NCBI GenBank assembly: GCA_030512335.1 | Contig: JAULSU010000003.1 | Span: 4,030,001 to 4,094,000 of the forward strand | DNA: 64,000 nucleotides | Reading direction: 5' to 3' | Source of the DNA: Immersiella caudata | Lineage: Eukaryota > Ascomycota > Sordariomycetes > Sordariales > Lasiosphaeriaceae | Shown here: piece by piece, positions 10,311 through 19,924 of the stretch | How positions within the stretch are numbered: position 1 is the first letter of the stretch | Layout: each line of letters opens with the position of its first letter | The notes under the pieces: generated by a model | What the model was told of the DNA's origin: nothing | Database searches by the model: none | The model's input: only the letters and a program-made list of their open reading frames with translations | Position numbers and translations under genes: made by a program

Positions 10311-11380
10311 TTGATATTCCTATGCGGAAATCAGAACAGTAATTCAAGCATCATCGAACTCTGCTGTCATGCTTGCTTCACTCCTCAGGTGCCCTGGTGG
10401 TAAATAACAGTATACTACACGCTTCGCGGACTATGATGTTCCTTAAACGCCATCGCGATGGTCTTGAAGCCGGTTCGCTTCATTGGCGGAATGACGTCAA
10501 CAGCAACAAGCCGGAATAAACGCACTTGTGAATGGCCTCAAGCCACAACAGTCACCATGCACAGGCCACGGTTGGTAGTAGAGTAAATACCAGTGATTCG
10601 ACTCTCTCCTGATTGCAGAGAGGGCTTATAAATTCATTTGGCCATCGGAAGCCTTGATGATCCATTTGCTGAAGACCTGTGCGGTACACAGCCGCAACGT
10701 TGATACTAAACATGTTAAGAACACACGATTCGGTTTTCAAAAACTTGATATCGAGAACCGGAAATGCTCAAGACTGGCCAATGATGACAAGGGCTAGACC
10801 TCAGCACCTGAGATGCCGTTAACCGATGATGCGCGTTCCTAGGTTAGTGGGACGAGATACTTCCAGCACCAGGAGAGGATTTTGGGAATCTGAGCCCGAA
10901 GAAGCACGGAAATGCCAGGGGGGTGGAGCTTGAAAAGGAGGAGCTGAACGGAAAATTGAAAACCTCGAGGGGGATCACGCAGTCAAAGTTAAAGATTGCA
11001 AGGCGCAGACTTCGAGTCCGACCAACATGAAGTGGCCGGTCGGCGAAAGGGTTACCTTCAAAACCTTGCAGTGCAACGATGGTCGCTAATCCCCGGGCAC
11101 CCTTGATCAGACAGCGCAGACTGAGTGAGTCCCCGCGAGTTAACAGAGATCATGAACGAAGAGATTGGGAAGTTCAAGGTAGAAGCCGCTTGATACACAA
11201 GAATAAGTAGCCTCGTGAAATGGAGCATCATTGTGACTCACATTGCAAACTGAGATGGAGGTTACTGTTTGATAAGGCGCCTGAAAATAAATAATAAAAA
11301 AAATAATAATAAATAAACAATCCACACCTAACCACCGCATTCATTTTAACTCCTTACGGCAACACTAAGACATCAGAGAA
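10311..11380. other. Intergenic, nothing recognised
   Basis: No supported gene. An A/T-rich low-complexity stretch lies at about 11283-11319. Confidence 0.4.
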
Positions 11381-11460
11381 GGGGGTGTAGCTCAGGAGTA
11401 GAGCGTTCGCTTCGCATCACCTGTATGCAAAGGCCCTGGGTCCGATTCCCAGCTCCTCCA
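11381..11460 (+). tRNA. tRNA-Ala (anticodon CGC) with short intron
   Basis: The acceptor GGGGGTG pairs with CTCCTCC (one G-T and one T-T mismatch). The D arm is GCTC-AGGAGTA-GAGC. The anticodon loop TTCGCA gives CGC, followed by a short insert of about 9 nt at the position where nuclear tRNA introns sit (between 37 and 38). The T arm is CTGGG-TCCGATT-CCCAG. The B box has one T-to-C change, and the anticodon stem has one weak pair. Probably functional. Confidence 0.8.
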
Positions 11461-12311
11461 ATTGACAGTGATAATGATTGATTACAGCCTTTCCTTTTCT
11501 CTTTTTTTCGGGTGTGTTTGGGTTCCACCATTGGGTGCGGATCTTTAGTGTGTAAGTTGAATCCTAGGTAGTGAGCGGAGCTCCTTTTTGCCTCTGCCTC
11601 CAGTCATTATTGAAGGACTTACAGCCCGTAGCCAGACCGCAATTTCATCGAACAGCCTGCAGTGATGAAGTGTGACACTGCTTGACAGGCTGCGTGGTCG
11701 AAGAAACGAGCTTGGCATCTTGTTGGGGGTGTATGAGCAGCCCGCGGAAGCTCAAGTTGATCGCAAGGCTGAGACTTTTGCAGCCACCTCTGAAGTCGGT
11801 GCCGGGTTCGTTGGGGGGGGGGGGGGGGGGGGGGGCTTGAGGTGCACGGTCACACGAATCTGGCATCAGCAACACGGGCTGCCGGTAATATTTTCGCAGA
11901 CGGAAATCTCTGCGATCTTCCAATCAGCCTGGCATGAACTCAGGGGGATAAGACAGGGGGGATTGCGATGATGAATCACATAGGACATATCATGAGGGGG
12001 CTATAAAACCGTTGGGGAGAGATTGGGACAACTGCTTTCCTGCTGTTCTGCTGAGGTAGCACAAGACGTAAGAGCATGGTTGTACTGCAGCAGGTGCCGG
12101 GGCAATTCCCGTTGACTGCTAGTGTCGAGCGGGGTTTTATGCCGGCATTGCCATATTAATGGCGTCGGCGGACGCGTTTCAAGCGGGATGATCCGTCAAG
12201 TTTGGGGTGACATCAACAATTTAACCTCTCGGCGTCCCGAAATTTGGAGAACACCATTCCATCTCAAACCCACCGACGTCAACTCATTTTGCAACAAGCC
12301 CACAGTTTACC
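11461..12311. other. Intergenic and P450 promoter side
   Basis: No supported gene. It contains the long poly-G run at 11813-11835. Confidence 0.4.
11813..11835 (+). repeat. Uninterrupted poly-G run of 23
   Basis: Twenty-three consecutive guanines. Likely unstable and a G-quadruplex former. Confidence 0.9.
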
Positions 12312-14242
12312 ATGTCGACCCACGAAGACGCCACATGGGCGTCCCATCTCTGGCTCTACGTCTACCTGGCATGCGCAATCGTGAGTCCACCACACCCCAC
12401 ACCCCCGCACTTTTTTTTTTTTTCGAACAATACTAACTAAAAAACCGCAGATCGCCACCTACCTCGCCGCAACCACAATTTACAACCTCCACTTCCACCC
12501 TCTCCGCTCCATCCCCGGCCCCTTCTACCACCGCGCCTCTCCCCTCCCCTACATCCTCCGCATGATCTCCGGCGATCTCCCCTTCCACACCCACCGTCTC
12601 CACGAACAATACGGCCCCGTCGTCCGCCTCGCCCCAAACCACCTCTCCTTCACCGACGTCCGCGCCTGGCGGGATATCTATGGCCATCGCGTTCCTCCGC
12701 AATCCCAATCCCAGAACGGCACAGCTGATCCTTCCCACACCCTCGATGAAAACCCCAAGTCGCGTACACACTACGGTTTCTTCCCCCAAATTCCTCCCTC
12801 CATTCTCGAAGCGCCGAGGGAGGAACACGCGTTGCTGCGAAAGGCACTGGCCAATGGTTTCTCGGAAAAGGCGCTGCGTTTGCAAGAGGGGCGGATAAAA
12901 CGCTACGTCGATTTCCTGGTCTTGCGCCTAACTCAGAATGCAAAAAGGGGGACGAAGGCGTTGGACATAGCGAAGTGGTATAACTGGATTGCGTTTGATG
13001 TGGTCAGTGACCTCATCTTCGCCGAGCCCTTTGGGTGTCTTGAGAGACAGGAGTACCATCCGTTTGTGGAGTTGATTGTGGGGACGATCAAAGGGGGGAC
13101 GGTGTTGGTGGGGATAAATTATTTGGGGTTGAGTTGGGTGTTGAAGATGATGTGTAAGTGCATTTTTTCGTCCCTTTTTCTGGCTGTTATTGCATCTTTG
13201 TCACTTTGGAAAGTGGTTGAGACAAGGAAAATCCCAATGTGAGACTGAACTGACAGTTCCCAGGGGAAATGGGGGTGGGCAAGCTGGTTTATAGGATGAG
13301 GAGCGATTTGAAGGAGAAATTGCAGGGGAGGATAGAGAAAAAAGAGGTGGTGGAGGATTTGTTCGAGGGGCTGATCCAGTTGGAGGTGAGTACCCCCTTT
13401 GGATGGGAACAAAGTCTTGTCCCATCTTCTCTTGGACCTTGCAGCTGGAACCACAGCGCGGCTTGGACACAACGAAGCCAGTCCAGAGCTCAAGCTCAAG
13501 CTCGGCGCCAGCGGGAAAAAAGCTGACGGCAATAGGGAATTGACATGGAGCGGTTGACCTCCAACGCGGTGGTGCTGATCGCGGCGGGATCGGAGACCAC
13601 GGCGACGTTGCTGGCGGGGGTGACGTACCTGCTGTTGTCAAATCCGGAGAAGATGGCGAAGCTGAAAATTGAAGTGAGGAATGCGTTCAACAGCGCGGAG
13701 GAGATCACCATTGCTTCGGTCAGCCGACTGCCGTACATGCTGGCGTGTCTGAACGAAGCATTGAGGATGTACCCGCCGGTAACAGGGAGCTTGGTCCGCC
13801 AGATCGCCCCGGGCGGCGCAACAATAGCAGGCCAGTTCCTGCCCGGGGGAACCTTGGCCGAGTGCCAGCAGTGGTCGATGAATCACAGCAGCGACCATTG
13901 GAACGAGCCATGGGTGTTTCGGCCAGAGCGGTTTCTCGATGCCAAGGCTGAGCTTCTGAAGTCAGGTGCGGGGGAGGCCTTGCAGCCGTTCAATGTTGGG
14001 CCGAGGAACTGTGTTGGGAGAAAGTAAGTTGATCCAACCCGTTTTTGTTACCTGGTTTTGAGGATACTGACGGTCTTTGCAGCCTCGCCTATGCCGAGAT
14101 GCGCCTGATTCTGGCAAACATCATCTACCACTTCGACCTCACCCTAGCGGACGAGAGCAAGGACTGGATTGCGAAGCAAAAGGCGTACCCCCTGTGGGCG
14201 AGGGGGCCACTTCAGGTCTTCGTTGAACCTGTATTTAGCTGA
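12312..14242 (+). CDS. Cytochrome P450 monooxygenase (CYP65-like), 5 exons, about 513 aa
   Basis: Exons as read: 12312..12380, 12451..13153, 13264..13385, 13536..14023 and 14083..14242. All junctions are GT-AG and phase-correct, and a CTAAC branch site precedes the second exon. A short luminal N-terminus and one membrane anchor are followed by the proline-rich hinge RSIPGPF. The I-helix oxygen-binding AGSETT is at about 315-320, the K-helix ExxR is E-A-L-R at about 372-375, the PERF motif is FRPERF, and the haem loop is FNVGPRNCVG with Cys at about 457. It is an ER-membrane haem monooxygenase. The overall look is that of the CYP65/trichothecene C-15 hydroxylase-like group, substrate unknown. 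The third intron is doubtful: a classical 58-nt intron (13386..13443) would add a linker ending KKLTAIG but needs a one-base frame correction near 13535. Confidence 0.85.
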
Positions 14243-14610
14243 GTTCAGGGGGGCAACATTCGAGCTAGGTAGGACGGTGTGCCGGAACCTCCCCATAGCC
14301 CACGTGAATAGCTGCAACAAGCTCTGCCAGGGCAGCAAGGGGTCACACCATTATGCAGCTCCAGCCAATTAGGCGTGGGGATTTGCTGCAGGAACCCGCG
14401 TGTGCGCCCGATAGTTCAGTTCATTGCACTGCAATTTTAGTCTCGAAGGAGACGTCATTCAGAAACCCTTGGCTTCTCTAGAAGGGGACGTCTGTACTGA
14501 TTAAATGCATTCCAAACTAAACTTGAAGTGATGCTAAAACCGTACTTTTTCGATTCTCTTGTGTCTGAGTTCCCCTGAGTTAGGCTTCGTCCAAGCAAAC
14601 AACACAAGCC
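14243..14610. other. Spacer between convergent genes
   Basis: Lies between the 3' ends of the P450 and the minus-strand membrane protein gene. Nothing else seen. Confidence 0.4.
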
Positions 14611-15204
14611 CTAGTCAGTCGCAAAGAGGGCCATCGTGATCGTCGGCCACTGCAAGCCCTCTGCGTCAGCCTCCATTCGACTCAATTCAACAAGGGCAAA
14701 ACTTACCACCAAAGCCAACGGCACAGCCAGGGGATAGTGCGCAACGGCCACAACCATCTCCATCCAATACTTTGCCGGCCCCGCCCCAGCCCCTAACAAT
14801 CCCGCCGCCTCATGCGCAATCGGAAGGACCCATCGTGTCCCCCACCACGCATTCGCCGCCTCAGAGAGCAGCGTGACCCAGATTCCTACGATGCCGTAAT
14901 ACACGACATTTATTCCTCTGCGGCCAAGATTGTCCACCACCTTCTTATTGGAGCTCCGGAACGGCGTGGAGTTGAGCGAGGCGCCGGCGGCGGCGACCAT
15001 AGTGCCCTCGATGGCGAATTGCATGTGCGCTGTGAGAGCGAGCCGTGGGTACGGCGTGAGAGGGACGATGCAGCCGAAGAGGAGGCCGAAGCCGATCAGG
15101 GCGGCGCCATGACGGAGGAGGCTGAGGGGGAGGTTGAAGGGTTGTTGTGGAGATTGTTGTTTCATTGCGTGGAATACCACCGGGGGCTTTTCTTGGGATG
15201 CCAT
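14611..15204 (-). CDS. Four-helix membrane protein, hydroxylaminobenzene-mutase-like, 197 aa
   Basis: Single-exon gene. The frame is open further upstream, but the ATG at 15204 (MASQEKPPVVF) is the first that leads directly into conserved sequence. Four hydrophobic segments are visible: LLRHGAALIGFGLLFGCIV, the AHMQFAIEGTMVAAAGA segment, INVVYYGIVGIWVTLLSEAA and the C-terminal LAVPLALVVSFALVEL. The RHGAALIG, PRLALTAHMQ and EGTM signatures are what I know from bacterial hydroxylaminobenzene mutases (HabA/HabB) and their fungal relatives, which rearrange hydroxylamino-aromatics to aminophenols. Direct evidence for this activity in fungi is thin, so only the fold call is firm. It is convergent with the P450; a shared role in aromatic nitro-compound metabolism is conceivable but unsupported. 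Confidence 0.7.
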   Translation of the reverse strand: MASQEKPPVVFHAMKQQSPQQPFNLPLSLLRHGAALIGFGLLFGCIVPLTPYPRLALTAHMQFAIEGTMVAAAGASLNSTPFRSSNKKVVDNLGRRGINVVYYGIVGIWVTLLSEAANAWWGTRWVLPIAHEAAGLLGAGAGPAKYWMEMVVAVAHYPLAVPLALVVSFALVELSRMEADAEGLQWPTITMALFATD

Positions 15205-15675
15205 TGGGCGTTTCTTTTTGGGAGACTTCTGGTGTTGTGCAGTGGTATGTCTGGGGATGCTGACGGGATTCAGCTGGAGGAGCCCCGTTTTGTAATTATG
15301 TCTTGGCTTCGCATCCGGATTGGGAAAGCGAGACCCGACGTAATCTGCGCGGGATCCCATGCCAGTGAGAGACATTGCTGCGGGGAGCACCGAAACCTTG
15401 CATTCCACCAATTCTCGTATACGGTCGCGGGATTGGTGCCGTCGCTGTGTATGCCAAGCCGGGGCGCCATTTGTGTTCGGCCGTCGGTATCTTCCTAGCT
15501 ACCGACAGTCTCCTTTCTCGATCATCGATTCAAGTACTCGGGTCCGGTCGGGAACGTGCTTGTCAAGTCGCTCGTATTTGGTATGTAAGCCGAGGCTCCA
15601 GTTTGGCGTTCAGGGCCCCTTGACTGGTGAAAATTTCAACGTGGCCGCTAGAGAAGATGCCCTCTGACTCGGAAC
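15205..15675. other. Intergenic, nothing recognised
   Basis: Upstream of the minus-strand membrane protein gene and downstream of the APH-like relic. Confidence 0.35.
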
Positions 15676-16778
15676 ATTCGTCTATCCCTTGGGCGTCTCA
15701 AAAAGTACCGTGTGCTCAAGAACCTCCAAGTTCTCGGGTCCGCTTCTCAGCCCACGCTCCCAGTGCGCCAAAGAACTCCTCCGGGTCACCACCGCGCTAG
15801 TCTCGCAGAGTAAACCATAACTTGCGGAAGTCTTTGCCAGCCCGTACGGCGGCCTCGTAGCCCGGGGTTTCGTGGTAGAGCGTCTGCGTGGTGACCAGTC
15901 GTTAATTTGGCTCTAACAACCACCAGTTGCATCGGATGGAGAAGTGGGTAGATATCTTACCTGGATACGATGGTTTGCCCAACCAGTGTATGTTTCAAGA
16001 TTAACTTGCGTCGTCTCTTCGGGCAACCGAGTGACCGAAGGTCCGCCATCTTCGTCCACGACCAAATCGACAGGACCAACCGCTACCAGAGGATCAGAAA
16101 GAAGTGCAGGCCATACACATTGCCGTCTCCCAATTAAAGAGGGATGTAAAGAGAGGCTCGCTACTGCCCGCCCGTATTGAAATGGTCGTGTTGTGGATGC
16201 CGAAGTCGCCGTGTTCGATGACAAGCCTATAAAGAGACCCTCCGGTGCCATCATCCACTGGAAGAAGGCACGGGATTGCCTGTAAAAGAGACTGCTGGGC
16301 TGCGAGAGCAATTGGCCCCACCCTCTCGTTATCACTCTCCCATCCGATCATCTCACCCTCTTCCCCGATGGTTGCTTCGATCTTGGCCTCGAGCGCATGC
16401 GTCCAAAAATCTCGCGTCGGCGCGACTGGCATAGACAGTGAAGGAGGCATGGCCTTGAACAAGCGCTCAAGCAAATACTCTCTAGCAAAGTCCTGGGGTG
16501 GATTATGATGAGAGGAATATCGGTCACCTTCGTGTTTAATTGCTCCTCAATCTCCCGAATCAACAGTTCGACATCCCACGCCCCGGCGAAGGGGCTCTTG
16601 CCATCAAGAGCCAGCTGCAGAATGTTTTTGCCGTCATAAGGCTTGCCGTCTGACATGGAAGGCCAATCATCTCGCCAATCATCTCGCCAAGCCATTGCAA
16701 AGCACTCTCTGAGTTGGGTCTCAAACAGCTAAAGGTACGAGCACATGGGCTGGGTGCAGTGTGAAATGTGAAACTCAC
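15676..16778 (-). pseudogene. Aminoglycoside-phosphotransferase (APH)-like kinase relic
   Basis: The fungal APH/choline-kinase-like fold is readable in pieces. The frame from 16695 carries YDGKNILQLALDGKSPFAG. After a one-base shift near 16505, a second frame continues to IEHGDFGIHNTTI, the catalytic HGDxxxxN loop, and then LFNWETA, the metal-binding D-x-E/D region with N in place of D. Another shift near 16110 moves to ALLSDPLVAVGPVDLVVD. A last piece (about 15860-15740) reads TLYHETPGYEAA and is stopped by TAG where the frame predicts Trp. Near the start, a 12-bp unit (gatgattggcga) is duplicated in tandem. At least two frameshifts and a nonsense codon make it non-functional. In fungi such genes are numerous, of mostly unknown substrate, and often sit near HET and NLR genes. 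Confidence 0.8.
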
Positions 16779-16822
16779 GGCTTATCCCGCCCACGAGAGT
16801 AGGGGCTGAGAAAGCGTTCACG

Positions 16823-17194
16823 TTGCATCGCTTGAAGGGCGTGGCAATAGTACACAAGGCGTCCTTGATTGGCTTTTGCGGCCTCAAGAAAAAAAAGGTA
16901 GCCAGTTTCGCAAACCCTGCACGATCTTACAACCGAGTGACTGTTACTAAGCGTTCCGAGTTAGTGGAATCTGTGCCAGGAGCAAAGCGACTTTTGGAAT
17001 CTTATAGCCAAAAAGCCCTATTTGTCAAGAATATCGGTGCAACGGATGCGTGGTACACTGAAAATCCATCTTCCTATGAGGCTCCAATTGCGTGGAAAAA
17101 GATGGGATCGGGTCATCTCGGATATGTTAGGGGTGTGAACATGGAAGCTGGGTCTTTTGCAGTGGTGATGGCCATGTGTGGTTTTTTCTTGTAG
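16823..17194 (+). CDS. Unrecognised 123-aa open frame, possible gene relic
   Basis: An open frame from an ATG at 16823 to a TAG at 17194. The C-terminal part (AKRLLESYSQ, then GHLGYVRGVNMEAGSFAV and a MCGFF end) has the texture of conserved protein sequence, while the N-terminal third with a KKKK run does not. No catalytic motif or membrane segment is evident and I do not recognise the family. It lies between the APH-like relic and the HET gene, so it may be the tail of another decayed accessory gene. Confidence 0.25.
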   Translation: MHRLKGVAIVHKASLIGFCGLKKKKVASFANPARSYNRVTVTKRSELVESVPGAKRLLESYSQKALFVKNIGATDAWYTENPSSYEAPIAWKKMGSGHLGYVRGVNMEAGSFAVVMAMCGFFL

Positions 17195-17311
17195 AATGGA
17201 ATGAAACACAGATGTTTTCATGGTTGGTCTCACGGTCTCACAAGCGGCACCCATTGTCCTTCACACCCTTGGCGAGCCACCAAGACCTCTTGGCAGAGGT
17301 GAAAGGGGCCC

Positions 17312-19687
17312 TCATATCAAACAAAACAACCGCATCATCACCAAATCCCCCTTCATCACCTCTCCGCCCATAATCCCTTGCACAAACGCCTCCCCAACCA
17401 ACGAGTACAGCCCCTCGTTCTTTTCTCTCAGCAAAAACGGCGTCTTGCCCCCCTTCAAAACACAAACCGCATCTCCCACCCTCGCATTCCACGGCGCGAG
17501 ACCCATGTATCCCCTCCTCGTCACAAACAACGCCCTATGCGCACACACCGCCTGAATTCTCTTAATCAACTCCGCATACAACCCATCAACACCGCTCGTA
17601 TCGAAATCGTATCCCTCCTGCCGACGCAGTTCAGCGTGTAAATCCCAATGTTGCTTACCCACGTCCACCTCGGCGCTTATGCCTTCCCAGAGCGTCTGAG
17701 ACGCCGTTTCTTCGAGGGCAGGGAGGTGCGTTGCCCATGAGGTACGGTCATACCATGCTTCCATTAGGGGACGGAGTTTTGTAGCGTCTGCGAGGGGTTG
17801 GGTGGGGGAGGAGGCGAGGTGCGTGCGCCAGAGGGCTTCCTTGCGGCCTTCGAGGAGAGAAGAATGGTAAGGGCAGGGGTGCGGGGAGAAGAGGGAGGTG
17901 TTGAGAGCTAGAGTTTCCCAGGTTGAGAGGATGGGAGCGGCGCGGCGGCTGATGATGGGGGAGGTGGGATGCCACGGGGAGGAGATGGCGAGGATGGTGT
18001 CGAAGTGGATGCCTTCGACGGTGAGGGTTTTGTTGTTGAAGTTAGGGACTGCGGTGGCGGGGGTGGAGGCGCAGGCGTTGTAAAGGGGGTTGGTGTCGGA
18101 CCAGTCCAGGAAGGGGTGGGGGTCGAGGTGGGTGATGGCGGAGAAGTTTGGGACCCATGATGGGAGGGAGTCGAGGAGGTCACTGGTGTCTAGGTCCTGA
18201 GGAGGGGAGGATGAGCTGGTGCGGGCTGGATCGTATTTGATGGTAGCTCGCCCGAGGTTATCCCATGTCTTAACCCAGCCCGGAGGGACCTCTCGCTGAA
18301 GGGCGACGTGGCGGCAGACTGGGGGCTCTTTGCCTTCAAGGGGGCTTTCCTCATGCGTGGTGTTTGTGTTGTGATCGTAGTAACGTGCCGATTGACCTTT
18401 CCACATGGTCTTGAGCATGGTGAACCCACCGAGTCTTTGCTCATTCCTCGGAATCCGCTCCCATCCTTCGGGAAGCCTTGCCCACCCTCTTCGAGAATTG
18501 GTGCCGGGCCCGTCGCTCACCATAGCACCAACGTCGTGGTATTTTGCTTGGTCCGGCAGGCTGAAGGCGTAGGCTTGGTTCGGAGGCTTCTGCACACCTC
18601 TCCATTCGCGAACGCAGTTGAGGATGTCGAGAGTTCCCGTGTCGCCGATGATACTGAGGGCCGACTTCATGAAAACGTCTCTCGTGGAGCTTGTGTAGTC
18701 CGGCGCAATATCCTCAAAATGGCCGCCTGCTCTGGCGAGCCCCAGCCATCCGAATACACGGTCTCTCTGGTTAGTGCACTCGAGATGGCGGAACTCGTAG
18801 AGCAGTTCGTAAATGCTTATTTGGACGCTTCCCGCATGCCACGCTGACCGAAGCCGCGAGATCAACTGATAAGTCCGATCGTTCGCGGAATATGTCTCAG
18901 GGTTCGCAACCGTGCCAAAGACGGTCACGGTAGTTGTGATGGAGAGCCCGACAGTTCCATTGCGGATGCGTGAGAGCGCTTTCTCGATGGCCCCCCAGGG
19001 AAAACTATCGCCGCCAACCATGAAGATGATCTTCTTTCCCACAACGGCCTCCTGAATGATCCAGACACGGCTCCACCAAGGACGGCTCATCAACTCGCGC
19101 AAGTCACCCTTCTGTAGCTCATTCTCCAACTGGCCAAACCACTGCCAAGCGACGCCACTGGATATATTTCGAAGCGGATGACTGGGTGCTAGCAGGCTGG
19201 CCAGGTAGTTGTTGACGAGCGACTTCCCGCCTGTCGCGACAAAGTCGACGCCAAGCTCGCTCTGCAACTCCTGAATGGCGAGCTCAGTGCTCTCGGTCGG
19301 CTCCCCAAGCCACACGCAGACTTGTTCCGACTGTTCGTAGATCCTTCGCATCAGGGGAAGCTGACCCTCCTTCTCGCGCACATCCATTTGGTTGATGCAA
19401 ATGGCGTCGACCCATACCGTCCGCGGGGTCTTCTCGTGTCGCAGTCGCCGCAAGGCCGCGGCCGCGTTTTCCTGGACGGGGAAGGGCTGGCCATTGAGCT
19501 GAATGTCCGAAAACACATTGGGCTTGCCCCAAGTATACGACAGGGCCTCGTACTGAGGGAGAGACGACAGAAGCGCGGGCGCGAGGTGGCAGATGAGGAC
19601 GTCTTCTTGGCTTTCTGAGGGTGAAATGGTCAGGAGTCGAATCTCACCAGCGGCTGAGTCGATAGCAGAGAACACAGAGGTGGCCAT
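17312..19687 (-). CDS. HET-domain protein (heterokaryon incompatibility type), 791 aa, intact
   Basis: Single uninterrupted frame. The frame is open to 19723, but that first codon is GTG; the ATG at 19687 (MATSVFSAID) is the proper start. The HET domain occupies about residues 45-230: block 1 YEALSYTWG (46-54), block 2 VWVDAICINQ (91-100), and block 3 with the EKEGQL and RRIYEQSEQVCVWLG segments. The C-terminus carries the usual long variable region and the FVTRRGYMGLAP, GDAVCVL, LVGEAFVQGIM signature seen at the end of this fungal class. HET domains are TIR-related and trigger cell death when incompatible fungal strains fuse, usually together with an NLR or other partner. The promoter side (from 19688) runs straight into the tandem array. 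No defect seen. Confidence 0.93.
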   Translation of the reverse strand: MATSVFSAIDSAAGEIRLLTISPSESQEDVLICHLAPALLSSLPQYEALSYTWGKPNVFSDIQLNGQPFPVQENAAAALRRLRHEKTPRTVWVDAICINQMDVREKEGQLPLMRRIYEQSEQVCVWLGEPTESTELAIQELQSELGVDFVATGGKSLVNNYLASLLAPSHPLRNISSGVAWQWFGQLENELQKGDLRELMSRPWWSRVWIIQEAVVGKKIIFMVGGDSFPWGAIEKALSRIRNGTVGLSITTTVTVFGTVANPETYSANDRTYQLISRLRSAWHAGSVQISIYELLYEFRHLECTNQRDRVFGWLGLARAGGHFEDIAPDYTSSTRDVFMKSALSIIGDTGTLDILNCVREWRGVQKPPNQAYAFSLPDQAKYHDVGAMVSDGPGTNSRRGWARLPEGWERIPRNEQRLGGFTMLKTMWKGQSARYYDHNTNTTHEESPLEGKEPPVCRHVALQREVPPGWVKTWDNLGRATIKYDPARTSSSSPPQDLDTSDLLDSLPSWVPNFSAITHLDPHPFLDWSDTNPLYNACASTPATAVPNFNNKTLTVEGIHFDTILAISSPWHPTSPIISRRAAPILSTWETLALNTSLFSPHPCPYHSSLLEGRKEALWRTHLASSPTQPLADATKLRPLMEAWYDRTSWATHLPALEETASQTLWEGISAEVDVGKQHWDLHAELRRQEGYDFDTSGVDGLYAELIKRIQAVCAHRALFVTRRGYMGLAPWNARVGDAVCVLKGGKTPFLLREKNEGLYSLVGEAFVQGIMGGEVMKGDLVMMRLFCLI

Positions 19688-19924
19688 TGCTTCTGTGAAC
19701 CTCAGGGGGTTGAACCTGCACACGAGTATGAGCCAATCCAGTACCTGTCATGCTGGGAGGCGTTGAAACTTTGTGGGGCTGGTGAGCGCCCACAATTTCG
19801 CCAATTTGGCCTGAAAGGGAAAAGGCAGCGACGCTTGAGTTAGGCAGCAGGGTGCCGAAAGAGACCGTGGGACGGGCGCGTCGAGAGAAATGGATGCATT
19901 CCATCTTGGTCTTCGGAACGCTTC

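Noticed and set aside
16560..16778. Separate small gene at the start of the APH-like relic
   Set aside because: It reads the duplicated 12-bp unit in another frame and leads into the APH-like sequence, so it is part of that relic.
19322..19618. Frames antisense to the HET genes (also at 18308-18847 and 29459-30166)
   Set aside because: Shadows of highly GC-biased coding sequence. The sense strand carries the HET motifs.
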